From: Tetranychus cinnabarinus
Taxonomy: Eukaryota; Arthropoda; Arachnida; Trombidiformes; Tetranychidae
Assembly: GCA_022266195.1 (NCBI GenBank)
Contig: WHVY01000001.1
Span: forward strand, 19,034,001 to 19,098,000
DNA: 64,000 nt
Reading direction: 5' to 3'
Shown here: piece after piece, positions 35,095-44,420 of the stretch
How the letters are laid out: each line of letters starts with the position of its first letter
Numbering within the stretch: the first letter of the stretch is position 1
Program-made: the position numbers and the translations under genes
Notes under the pieces: generated by a model
The model's database searches: none
The model's input: the letters and a program-made list of their open reading frames with translations, nothing else
Told to the model about the DNA's origin: nothing

Positions 35095-36913
35095 TTACAT
35101 AGCCTTAATTTTAATTTGCTTCATTTTCGATGTCTTTTTCTTCATTTCTCGTCTATGTTCCCGCTCTTCCCATTTACGTTGTCTTTCTGGATCTTCCTCA
35201 TTAAGTATCTTCTCTTTTTCGGCTCTTTTCTTTTCCTCTCTTTTAGCTTGAGCAGCTTCCTGGCGTTGTGAGTGAGTTGCTTTTAGGAACAATTCTTCCA
35301 ATTTTTGTCTATTTTTATTGGCTTTGTTTTTACCCTCTCGACTCAGACGGAAGCGACGGACTTTTTCAATTAAATAAAAAACCATCTGAAGAAGAGGCTT
35401 GAAAGATTCAATATCTTCGGCAGTTGAATTTCCACTATTAGGATCTATAAAAAAAACAAATCAGATTAGATTCTTGAATATTTAAAGCTATAGAAAGATC
35501 TTACATTTGAAACCAAACATCATAACTCTGCGTCTATCAGGAAATTTGACTAATGGAGCATCTCTGAAAAAATTCAAATGAATAAAATTGTAGTATTTCA
35601 CTTTTGTTGAATCTCATTTTTAAAAAGCTTACTCGTTCAGCCGATAACCGGAGTATTGGTCGGAAATATGAATATACTGGATGGCATCTGGATATTTATT
35701 AAGTAAACTGACAATTTTTGAGTCTAAAATAGCACCAGCAACTTCACCAATTTCGTTCATCATGACATAATTAGAATCAGATACTCCATATTTCTCCATA
35801 GACTTTATCTTAGGAGCGAAAGTTGCCTGCAAGTAAAAAAACATGCTTATTATTATCAGTGATCCGTTTAAGTATAATGTCAACAAATGTTGCTAAAACT
35901 TACAAAATCGTTCATCTCTTTAACTAATTTAGGAGCTATTTTTTTATGAGCGGCTGTAAAAACAAACGTATCCATAGCATCTTGATTAAGATATACACGA
36001 ATTAACTGAAAGAAAATAGGAACATTTTAGAGTCTGTAAACGAGTAAATTTCAATGTAACTTACAATCTCATCGTGTGAAGGCATAACGATCCTCGATAT
36101 AGAATTAATTAAATCTTGTCTTTTTATAAATCGCAATTCAACAAGCATACCTTCAACACAGGTTCTGCCGCTACACCATAATGTGAAAACATTCTCAGTT
36201 TCTTTTATCAAACCAAGATTTTCAATCTCTTTTTTTCCATCGTCTCCAACAAGACAAAAATTATTTTCAAGCAAATCTCTATAGCCTTCAAACCATGAAT
36301 CAGCTAATCTCTGGTTTTTATCTCTACCAATTATAAAGTTAACAAAATAAATAAAAAGACACAAAATCATTAATCCTTCGAGGTAATAACTTTCCCAGCT
36401 GTTTCTAAGATGGATTGGCACTTTGGTGATTTCAATATTATCAGGTCTATGAGCGGATGGTGTTGGTGATCCTGCATCAGCATCTCCTTTGGAATCACCT
36501 GGATCAAAGTCTTCATTCTCTTCTACAACATCTAATTCATCATCTTCATTGTCCACAGTCGAGTCCACTAAGTCATCTTCTTCTGAATCCGGTGGTTTGA
36601 CTAAAATGCAAAAAGAGAACGAGATTGGAGCGAAATGAAAAAATGATCTCTATTTAATCACTAAATAAATATGAAATTACAACTCACCTGGTTCAGCAGA
36701 TCTTTGCACTTTTGGGATATCTGGTTCCTCTTCTTCAAACTCTTCAAACTCAGCAAACTCATTTTCTTCATAGGAATCGACAGATTTCTGTGATGATGCA
36801 GCAGTAGAGCAGCCAAAAAGCAGAGTTTCCAGGAGAAGACTCAAAATTAGATTCGCTGTTAGCATTGCAGATACAAATCTGAGAACCGGTCTTCTGCCGT
36901 ACCTTTGCGCCAT
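35095..36913 (-). CDS. CCDC47: ER membrane protein CCDC47 (calumin), PAT complex
   Basis: Six exons (36688-36913, 36065-36600, 35904-36005, 35633-35826, 35505-35563, 35095-35444) join in frame to 488 residues; human CCDC47 has 483. CCDC47 acts with Asterix in the PAT chaperone complex at the ribosome-Sec61 translocon for multi-pass membrane proteins, and also in ER calcium handling. A signal sequence covers about residues 1-35, followed by an acidic luminal region (EFAEFEEFEEEEPD, EEDDLVDSTVDNEDDELDV). One membrane span follows (LEGLMILCLFIYFVNFIIG), then the conserved cytosolic domain (DSWFEGYRDLLENNFCLVG). The end is a basic coiled coil (AKREEKKRAEKEKILNEEDP) finishing KMKQIKIKAM, almost identical to vertebrates. 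Two TATCGATA motifs lie 120-175 bases upstream. Confidence 0.96.
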
Positions 36914-37033
36914 TTTAGCCCAAAGATGCACAATATCAAATAAATTAATTAATTAAATAGGTTGATTGATTTTGATGGCTGATTAATTAAACCAACCATT
37001 GATAAATTACACAATGCTAGAAATGAGCGATAT

Positions 37034-37085
37034 TATCGATATCGATGATTATCATCGATATTCCAGCGCTTGCTATTTATCGATA
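37034..37085. promoter_or_regulatory. Two DRE-like TATCGATA motifs upstream of CCDC47
   Basis: Perfect TATCGATA occurs at 37034-37041 and 37078-37085. Between them is an inverted repeat with 10-base arms (ATATCGATGA, spacer TTA, TCATCGATAT). Distance to the CCDC47 start codon is 121-172 bases. The DRE interpretation is by analogy with insects. Confidence 0.45.
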
Positions 37086-37179
37086 TTTTAACTCGTCAAT
37101 TGAAACCAATGTTAATTTTTGATAAAATTCATCATTACATTTGATTTGTTAGTTACTTTTCTTTCTATAATAAGCCCGT

Positions 37180-37257
37180 TCCAATTTTCGGGCTGTTAAA
37201 TTGGCATTTGAGCTGCTAGCCAAAGCCAAGCAATGTTTTCATGAAGATATTACACAA
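37180..37257 (+). pseudogene. Fragment of TMED exon 1
   Basis: Bases from about 37191 encode AVKLAFELLAKAKQCFHEDI, matching AVELTFELPDNAKQCFHEDI of the intact TMED gene at 29309-29374. The last 33 bases are identical. The piece starts inside the signal-peptide codons and ends near the exon end without a usable start codon. It lies on the opposite strand to, and between, CCDC47 and golgin-84. Confidence 0.85.
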
Positions 37258-37513
37258 GTATCAAATCATACTTTTTACTGAAATTTTATTTTAGTTTTAA
37301 AAATAAGTTAAACCAATGTAACTTTCAGATCAATCAATGAAAGAATGAGTGAAAACACATATTTTGCATAAAAAATTTAGCTCTCGATAAAACACTAGAT
37401 GGAAATATAATTTATGTAATATAACTCATTTTCGAGGTAAATAATTCTTAGGAATACTTTAAACCAATAAAACAGAGGTATTAGAGTAATTAGAACAACA
37501 AAAATTGAATAAT

Positions 37514-39574
37514 TCAAGGTTCAGTTATTTTAGGTCGATAATTAAAAAGGATGAATATCACCCAAATATGCAACAACAAAATGTAGAATATAACAAAGGC
37601 GCGAGCGGAAGGATGGTGACGCAAAATTAAACCAAGTCGTAAGCTAAATCCATCGATGTGATCATAAGCTCGTTTCACTCGTCTGGTAACTTGGCCATCA
37701 TAGGGACTTTCTTCAACCAAAGGTCTTATTCTGTTGACTAAATTAGACGCTGGCGATGAATGCATCATACCAATAGTTACAGCTCCGGGAATATTGTTCA
37801 TATTTTTATTACTTGAAATTACATCTAATGATTCTCTCAATCTGGATTCGGTTCTTTCTAATTGTAAAGCCAATGAATGACGCTCACTACTCAATTGTTC
37901 AACATAAGTTTGCTTTTGTATTAAATTCTCGGTTAAGTTTTTGATTCGAGTTTCCAATTCATCGTATGAACTTGCTCCTGGAGCTGAAGATCGTTTGGAA
38001 ACCAATTGTTTTCTGAGCTTTTCAATTTCAATATCTCTATCTTGGATTCTAGCTTGTAAATTATTTTTTATCCTCTCATGATCTTCATCAGAATCTTTCA
38101 ACTCTTCTTGTAACCGAATTACTTCGTTTTTTAGATCATTCTTGGAATCTTGTTCTTCCTCGAGTGCTGCTGATAATTGACTAATCCGTTCGTTCAAAGA
38201 GGTGATTTGAGTTTTCCATATAGTGTCCAATTCTTTTGTCAGTGCATCATTTTTGTTACGAAGGTCTTGTACTTCTAGTAGCAATGAATCACATTCCGAT
38301 TGCAGTAAAATATTAACTTGATTAGTGTCTTCGTTTTCTTTAAAAGTTCCATCGTTTTGTAAGGCTTTGATTAAGTCATCTTTTGATTGTAAAGTTCTTT
38401 GAGCTTTTATTCTATATTCACTGAACTCATTCTCTAATGCTTCGTGGTTTGTTTGCAGAGCGTGGAACTGTTTTTCCAATTCTTTGGCCATGTTTCTTTC
38501 TAATGCACACTGGCGTTGTAAATTGGCTATTTCTTCACTTAATTGACGTTGGCTTTCCTGGTAATTTCCGATTGTGTTCATTGTCTCTTGTTGAGCCTGA
38601 AGTCGGATTTCTTTTTCATTTAAAAGGGATTCTTCTAATTCCTTGATTCTATGCCTCAAACTTAACAAATTTTCATCGAAATTGCTCAAGTTATCTTCCC
38701 TTTCTTTCAACAGTGTTTCATTTTCCTCTTCTAATCGTTTAATTATATTTGCTTTCTCTTTCAATTTATCATCACATTCTTCAAGTCGAACTCGGAGAAC
38801 AGCCAATTGTGAATCTTTGACATCAACTGTAGTTTTCAAATCTGATTCTCGAGATTGTAATTCTCTTAATGCATTGTCACTAGACACAATTTGAGACTGC
38901 CAATTGTCCAATCGTTTTTGTAGTCGTTTGCAATCGGTTTCTAGATCAACATTCCGCTTAGTTAATTGCGTTATTTCTCGAGTAAGTGATTTGACTTGAT
39001 CTTTAAGCTTTATCACTTGATCTGAGGTTTCTCTTTTTACTTCCACGATAGTTTCTAGTTTATCTGACGAAGTCTCAACATCTGGATTCTCAACTTCAGA
39101 CCATTGTTTCTCTTCCGAAGTTACATCGGTTTTAGGAGAATCAGATCCTTGAGTTGAGGCTACTGACGAACCTTTGCTATTTAAAAATTCAAAAAGCTTC
39201 TCATCATCATCCACTGCCTTAGTGTTGCTAGGTTTAGTATAATTTGAGTTATTCACAACTTCACGAGCTGATATTGTAGAAAAAGATGAAGAAATGGAAG
39301 AGCTTCTGGAATGTGGTGCTGATCGTTGAGATCCTTGAACAGTATTCTGATTTCCAGGAGAAATATATTGAGGTTGAGGTCGCTGTTGATAAATAGTTGA
39401 TGAGCCATCTATGTCGATTTGATGATAATTTTCATTCTCTCGATAATCACTGGAGACATTGGATCGGCCTACAATTTTACTCTCGGAAGTACTCAAAACA
39501 TTTGCTGCTGCATGGTCCATTTTATTGAGAATGTCCTCTGTTTTACTAGCAAGTCCAGAGAGCCAGCTACTCAT
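37514..39574 (-). CDS. GOLGA5: Golgin-84
   Basis: Single-exon gene of 686 residues (human GOLGA5 731). Golgin-84 is a tail-anchored coiled-coil tether of the cis-Golgi rims for intra-Golgi vesicles. The N-terminus MSSWLSGLASKTEDILNKMD matches the family start. Residues of about 60-160 are Ser-rich and low complexity. Residues of about 180-590 form near-continuous coiled coil. The conserved C-terminus runs from RRVKRAYDHIDGFSLRLGL into a single membrane anchor (ARAFVIFYILLLHIWVIFIL) and the short luminal tail FNYRPKITEP. It lies 600 bases downstream of CCDC47 on the same strand. Confidence 0.96.
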   Translation of the reverse strand: MSSWLSGLASKTEDILNKMDHAAANVLSTSESKIVGRSNVSSDYRENENYHQIDIDGSSTIYQQRPQPQYISPGNQNTVQGSQRSAPHSRSSSISSSFSTISAREVVNNSNYTKPSNTKAVDDDEKLFEFLNSKGSSVASTQGSDSPKTDVTSEEKQWSEVENPDVETSSDKLETIVEVKRETSDQVIKLKDQVKSLTREITQLTKRNVDLETDCKRLQKRLDNWQSQIVSSDNALRELQSRESDLKTTVDVKDSQLAVLRVRLEECDDKLKEKANIIKRLEEENETLLKEREDNLSNFDENLLSLRHRIKELEESLLNEKEIRLQAQQETMNTIGNYQESQRQLSEEIANLQRQCALERNMAKELEKQFHALQTNHEALENEFSEYRIKAQRTLQSKDDLIKALQNDGTFKENEDTNQVNILLQSECDSLLLEVQDLRNKNDALTKELDTIWKTQITSLNERISQLSAALEEEQDSKNDLKNEVIRLQEELKDSDEDHERIKNNLQARIQDRDIEIEKLRKQLVSKRSSAPGASSYDELETRIKNLTENLIQKQTYVEQLSSERHSLALQLERTESRLRESLDVISSNKNMNNIPGAVTIGMMHSSPASNLVNRIRPLVEESPYDGQVTRRVKRAYDHIDGFSLRLGLILRHHPSARAFVIFYILLLHIWVIFILFNYRPKITEP

Positions 39575-40170
39575 ATTGATATTTTAGATTGAGCAAAACA
39601 CCACAAAAATGTTTAATAACAAAAATTCACGAATTAACCTAAAAAGTAGAGAGAAAACAAAGTGATGTTTACGTTGTAAGATCTGTCAGTTGGTACAGTT
39701 CAATGGCATTACCTTTTCAGTTAAAACAGAAAACCAACGAAAAATGGTCACTTCCAGGTCATAACATACTCACAATAATTATCTTGATTCATGAAAATTT
39801 AATGTACATTAATATTAATCAATTACTTTTACATCACAATTAAACATCCAAATCTAGAATTGTTTTCTTTCTGTTTTGACTTACAACACTGCAAAAGTAA
39901 ACTAATAGGCGCTCAATTTGAAATTTGATAAATTGTTTTTCCAACTGAATGGAAATTAATAAAACAAAACTTTCACAGCATTTAATCATTGATTTAAAGA
40001 AATTACCAATGAAATAACTCAATATCACAATGTTCCAATGTGATAATTAGAGTGAATTTAGCAAAATCACATTTTAGATGAATTGATGAACATTCTTATA
40101 AATTTTAGAAGCTAACCCGCAAAATACAGTTTATGTACTGATGTTTATGTTTAATATTGATATTGATGTT
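39575..40170. other. Spacer with left direct repeat
   Basis: Upstream region of golgin-84. Its right part, 39950-40090, is one copy of a direct repeat flanking the ZIP9 fragment. Confidence 0.5.
39950..40090. repeat. Direct repeat, left copy
   Basis: About 140 bases match 40640-40775 in the same orientation. Shared blocks include AATTAATAAAACAAAACTTTC, cut here to its core, and AAATAACTCAATATC. The right copy overlaps the stop codon of the small secreted-protein gene. The two copies bracket the ZIP9 pseudogene. Confidence 0.85.
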
Positions 40171-40640
40171 ACCACCACTGAAAAGCATTGCAACACCCGT
40201 CACATTATAATCAGAAAGGGTCTCTTGTGCGGATTCATTTATGGTAAAATAGGTTACAAAAGCTCCGACTGGTGCAGTCAAAGAAAACGCCAAGAGATGA
40301 TTACCAAGTTTTTTCGATCTACCCCTTCATGCATCAAGAAGGTAATTAAACAAAAAGCTGCTGAAGCCTTGTGTAACATAATGGCAAAAAAACAATCATT
40401 TCCACATCGGCGTGAGAAGTGGTTGCGGCACCGAGTGCTACACCATCTACAGCAGCATGGACAACGTTGCTGTTATCTTGGACGATGAGGCCTTTCTATA
40501 ATAGATGGTCTAATTACATGAGAGTTATCACTTCCACCTCCCCAGACTCTAAATTGTTATCATTGGCGGTTGATAGGGTTGAATAACTAGCAGAGCTGGT
40601 ATGTTGGGTGGCAAATTGGTCAATGACAAGCATAAAAGCA
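40171..40640 (-). pseudogene. SLC39A9 (ZIP9) zinc-transporter fragment
   Basis: The minus strand encodes, in broken frames, VVHAAVDGVALGAATTS, then AIMLHKASAAFCLITFLMHE, then HLLAFSLTAPVGAFVTYFT and NVTGVAMLFSGG. This follows the order and spacing of ZIP9, including the metal-binding HAA.DG and MLHK motifs. At least two single-base shifts occur, both in homopolymer runs (T7 near the AIMLHK block and A6 before HLLAFS). Upstream, about 40515-40640, Ser/Asn-rich codons resemble the ZIP9 loop. Neither the N-terminal nor the last spans are present, and no complete ZIP9 gene is in the window. It is a truncated, frameshifted remnant between direct repeats. Confidence 0.8.
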
Positions 40641-40775
40641 AAAATTAATAAAACAAAACTTTCAAAGTATTTAATCAATGATTTAAAAAAATTACAAATA
40701 AAATAACTCAATATCGCAATTTTTCAATGTGATAATTTGAGTGAATTCAGCAAAATCACTTTTTAGATGGATTGG
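40640..40775. repeat. Direct repeat, right copy
   Basis: Partner of 39950-40090. It covers the region just 3' of, and overlapping, the stop codon of the secreted-protein gene at 40756. Confidence 0.85.
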
Positions 40776-41142
40776 TTAGAAGTAAAAGAGGCCTGAGCAA
40801 TTCCCGTTGAGGAGCTGGTTTTTTATGGTATCGAGCTTCGACATGCTGTAATCCTGTCAATCCTCTCCTTAATCCTGGGTTTATTATAGCTGCCAATGGA
40901 TTGATGCGAGCAGATATTATTTCATCGGACGTTTTTTCACGGTCGAAATTATCATGAGAATGAGCAAAATCAGCAGGTTCTCCAAATTTTCGCTGACGAA
41001 AAATATCATCACTATCGTCTAAATTGATTAGATTACGTCCCATGAAATCAGATGAGCTACCAACATTGTATCCAGATGGGTTGAAGTATTGACCATTCAC
41101 AGTGCAAAACAAGGTTAAACCAATAATTGTTAAACTGTACAT
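40756..41142 (-). CDS. Small secreted protein, possible peptide precursor
   Basis: Single-exon frame of 128 residues with a clear signal peptide (MYSLTIIGLTLFCTVNGQ, cleavage near residue 18). The mature part is hydrophilic, has no cysteines, and contains several dibasic sites (RQRK, GLRRGL, YHKKPAPQ, terminal KK). Together with the small size this would suit a processed peptide precursor, but I see no repeated peptide and no Gly-Lys-Arg amidation site. I do not recognise the family. Its 3' end is duplicated about 700 bases downstream, beyond the ZIP9 fragment. Confidence 0.55.
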   Translation of the reverse strand: MYSLTIIGLTLFCTVNGQYFNPSGYNVGSSSDFMGRNLINLDDSDDIFRQRKFGEPADFAHSHDNFDREKTSDEIISARINPLAAIINPGLRRGLTGLQHVEARYHKKPAPQRELLRPLLLLTNPSKK

Positions 41143-43038
41143 TATTTTTCAAAATGGTAACAAATTAACAAAACTCAGCAGAAATTGACGACAACAGGTG
41201 AACAATGATTGATTATCGTTAAATGTAACCGCAAAAATGTAGAAAATGATAATTTGACTGTAACCTGAACAGGGAGAACTGAATTTAACTGAGACCTTGG
41301 AAATTTCTCGACCTCAAATTTCCAATTTTTACCAATAATTCATATTTCCGTTCACAGTTTGTTGATTATCCTAACTTATGAGCCTAATTTTTGGGCGTTG
41401 ATTAAATTGGGACAATGTAAATCTCAAGGTTAACATTTCAATTAGCTAGTCAATTCCAATAAGATATGTTGAGTTTAACATAAACGATTTTGCGCTTCAA
41501 AAGTCCTTTTCGGCAAAGCGCAATAACTCTGTAAAGATATTTTACAAACTATTGTATTTCGAGAGTTGAGTGTAAAAATTTAACGCAAAACAATTTCGCT
41601 CTTCTAGACATTGTTGCATACTGACTCTAGTTATTTCATTAATCGTTATTATTAAAATCAAAGAAGTAACAATAGTAACATTTGAAAGCTAAACATGTAT
41701 CAAACGCATTAATAAGTTTTTTCAATTGTTGATCACTTTGGGCCAATAACTCCATGACTATTATAAGTTTAATCACAGACTTTCTAGTCTTAATAATTAT
41801 TACTTTTATTGCCTTTTTCATCATTTTTCTATAATTTATAATTTTAAACACGCTATTTGGTATGTTATGAAATGTCTCTATCAATAACTTGTCCATGAAG
41901 TAGTAGTTTTGTAATTTAATTTGTCTGGACACAAATCAACCGAGTATAAAATGGAGGTTAAGAAACTAGTAGACACGCAATGAACTGTCCGTAAAGTCCT
42001 TTGTTTCAACATTGATCACATTATCATGTAAAACAATTACAATGAAATGAATAGTTAATCAAAAACAGGTACACAGTCTATTAGAGCTACCATTTGCTTA
42101 CAAGTTTACAGCTATAAATCACATCTATTCACTTTTCGCAAAACATCATGTGTTTTTTAAGATTTTTTTTGTTGGGCGTACTTTTAATAAACTCATAAGC
42201 TGCTGTTTTACATGAAATCGTCTCTAATAAAACGTGATCTATCAACTACTGTGCGAACCTCAAACAGCAACGTTTGTAGTGCAAAAAAATTTAATCGATA
42301 AGAACTGGTTTTTGATACCGAGTGAGGGTTGAATGAGAGAGGGATTTTGATACTAATGAAGACAGACAGAAAAGACAGGTAAAATATAGAGAGAAGTAGT
42401 GTTGAAAGAGAAAAGAGTTGAAGAGAAAGTTATTTTCCCTCCCCTAGCAGGGAAATGAACAAAATGAACGTAAACAAACAGCTTGGAGCTGCTCTCTCCC
42501 TTTCGCATCTCACTCTTTCTCTTTCTCTCTCATTATTTTTTCTCTTTTCTTTTTTAGTTTGATACTGACTGAGCCACTGTTATATCTTATTACTATTGTT
42601 ATTTATTATCAACTAACAACAAACTGCTTTGTTTTGTTCTCTTGGATGACGGATAGAGCAATATTGAAAACAAGTGAGTATTTTATCATTTAGACAATGT
42701 TTCTCAGTCCTCAATTTTGTTTGCGACTAATTTTTATCCATGGTGATAATCGTTCATCAATAATAACACTTTTTGTTGTTGCATGTTTCTGTCCTACTAA
42801 TAGGTTTTTGAAAATCACATTTTACAAATCAACAAGTTTTTACTGGTTTTACATTATTGCTATCTTTTGGTTCAAATTTAAACTGTTGTCATCCCGTTTT
42901 TTTTGCTTGTCACTACGAAAAAATTTTGGATTTACCTTTTTGGCAACACGTTTAGCTGATCAACAAAAAAAGTGTACCAATCTTGTTTGGATCATCGATC
43001 AAAGAGTTTAACCCTGTCCTGTCCTTATTTTATCAACT
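41143..43038. other. Divergent spacer before the RING ligase
   Basis: 1.9 kb between divergent genes. A strongly strand-biased tract lies at 42360-42560: GA-rich, then CT-rich (CTCTCTCCCTTTCGCATC and following), typical of a core-promoter region. A possible untranslated exon ends at a GTGAGT near 42670. Open frames here (41639-41932, 42697-43011) are AT-rich noise. Confidence 0.4.
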
Positions 43039-44037
43039 ATGGGTTATGATGTTGAAAGATTTTTAGGCTCCATTGATGAGGAACTTAAATGTCCAATTTG
43101 TTGTGGAGTCTTGGAAGATCCTCTACAAGGCCAACGATGTGAACATGCCTTTTGTCGTAAATGTATCACAGAATGGATGAAAACCTCAGAAACTTGCCCT
43201 GTTGATCGTAATTCACTCTCCTCATCACAATTACAGCCTATTCCCAGGATTGTTCGTAATATGCTTAACCATCTATCTATTCGTTGTGATTTCATTGCTG
43301 AGGGCTGTCGAGAAGTTATCAGCTTAGAGGATTTATCTTCTCACAAATCAGAATGTAAATACAATCCTGAGCACCCAGTTCCCTGTTTACGTGATTGTGG
43401 TGCTTTGGTGCCAAAAAATCGTTTGGAGTCACATGATTGTATCAAAGATTTGAGATCATTGATCTGTTGCCAACAAAAAGAGATACAAGAGTTGAAATCT
43501 GCCATTACCATATTGGTCAGCCTTTCAGAGCAACAAAAACGAATGGCCTCACTCAACAATTCATCACTTCATGATCTTTCTGAGCGCTATGAGCATCTGA
43601 AAAACTCTATTACGAATCTGGAAAAACCTATACAACAAATATTACAGTTGGCTATTAGATCAGATTCATTGCCCTCCGGGGAAACTGGTACTTCAATTAA
43701 GGATAAACTTGTCGAGGAGACAACCCTTGAAATATACATTTCCAATGTTGATCGATGTGTTACTGCGGGTAATTTGAGAGATTATCTAGCTCGTAACGAT
43801 GTTAATGTAATTGCCTGTAAAGAATCATTGTATCGAGGATGGAAAAGTGATTTCCGTATAACTATATTTAAAAGTGACTGTTCCAAAGTGCTAGATCCTA
43901 ATCTGTGGCCTCGAGGAATAGTTTGTTTCGTTTGTGGTGAATATTATTCAACAAAAACAGAAGGAAATAGAGACCCTCAAGAACCAGGACCAGATTCAAT
44001 TGTAAAAGCTTCACCATCACCATGGATGATCTCCTGA
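43039..44037 (+). CDS. RNF41/NRDP1-type RING E3 ligase with atypical C-terminus
   Basis: Single-exon gene of 332 residues. The N-terminus (MGYDVERFLGSIDEELKCPI) and the C3HC3D RING (C18, C21, C34, H36, C39, C42, C53, D56; TCPVDR at the end) match NRDP1/RNF41, a ligase for receptor turnover and mitophagy substrates. A zinc-finger region follows (RCDFIAEGCREVISLEDLSS, then CKYNPEHPVPCLRDCGALVP), then a coiled coil at about 140-200. From about residue 230, instead of the NRDP1 USP8-binding domain, there is a segment starting EIYISNVDRCVTAGNLRDYL and ending FKSDCSKVLDPNLWPRGIVC. That segment resembles a domain I associate with arthropod retroelement ORFs. Ligase activity is likely; targets are unknown. 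Confidence 0.85.
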   Translation: MGYDVERFLGSIDEELKCPICCGVLEDPLQGQRCEHAFCRKCITEWMKTSETCPVDRNSLSSSQLQPIPRIVRNMLNHLSIRCDFIAEGCREVISLEDLSSHKSECKYNPEHPVPCLRDCGALVPKNRLESHDCIKDLRSLICCQQKEIQELKSAITILVSLSEQQKRMASLNNSSLHDLSERYEHLKNSITNLEKPIQQILQLAIRSDSLPSGETGTSIKDKLVEETTLEIYISNVDRCVTAGNLRDYLARNDVNVIACKESLYRGWKSDFRITIFKSDCSKVLDPNLWPRGIVCFVCGEYYSTKTEGNRDPQEPGPDSIVKASPSPWMIS

Positions 44038-44361
44038 AGAACACATTTTCCTCGCATTTATATCTCTCGTCCTCTCTTTAACTTTGCTCTTTCAGTTAAG
44101 GTGCGAATCATTTCCATAATTTTCTTAAAACATGCCATTCTTTTTAATTCTTATTCTTTTTTGAATCTCTTTATTACAGCCGTCTTAATTTCATCAGTTA
44201 CACTGTATTTGTCCACTAAGAAGGGTCATCATATTTCACGTCTGTCTATATTTAACTGTCTGTGCCTGATCTTCATCTCTTCTCATCTCGGGATGTTTTA
44301 TTATCAAAATTTCCTCATCTGAGCTTCCTCCAACATCAACATCATTGCCATGATCATCAAC

Positions 44362-44420
44362 TTTTATCATTATCATCATCATCGTCACCATCATTACCAT
44401 TATCATCATCATCTCATTAT
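44362..44420. repeat. ATC/CAT-rich simple repeat
   Basis: Interrupted CAT/ATC trinucleotide array in the 3' flank of the RING-ligase gene, with further ATC clusters to about 44490. Confidence 0.8.

Noticed and set aside
39840..40711. Two similar short minus-strand frames (SYFIGNFFKSMIK and SYFICNFFKSLIK)
   Set aside because: They are the same direct repeat read in one frame, so their similarity reflects duplication, not a gene family.
41639..41932. 97-codon minus-strand frame
   Set aside because: Very AT-rich (Ile/Lys/Asn), begins at GTG, no features.
42697..43011. 104-codon plus-strand frame upstream of the RING ligase
   Set aside because: Phe/Ile-rich AT-driven frame ending just before the real start codon; probably leader or intron sequence.
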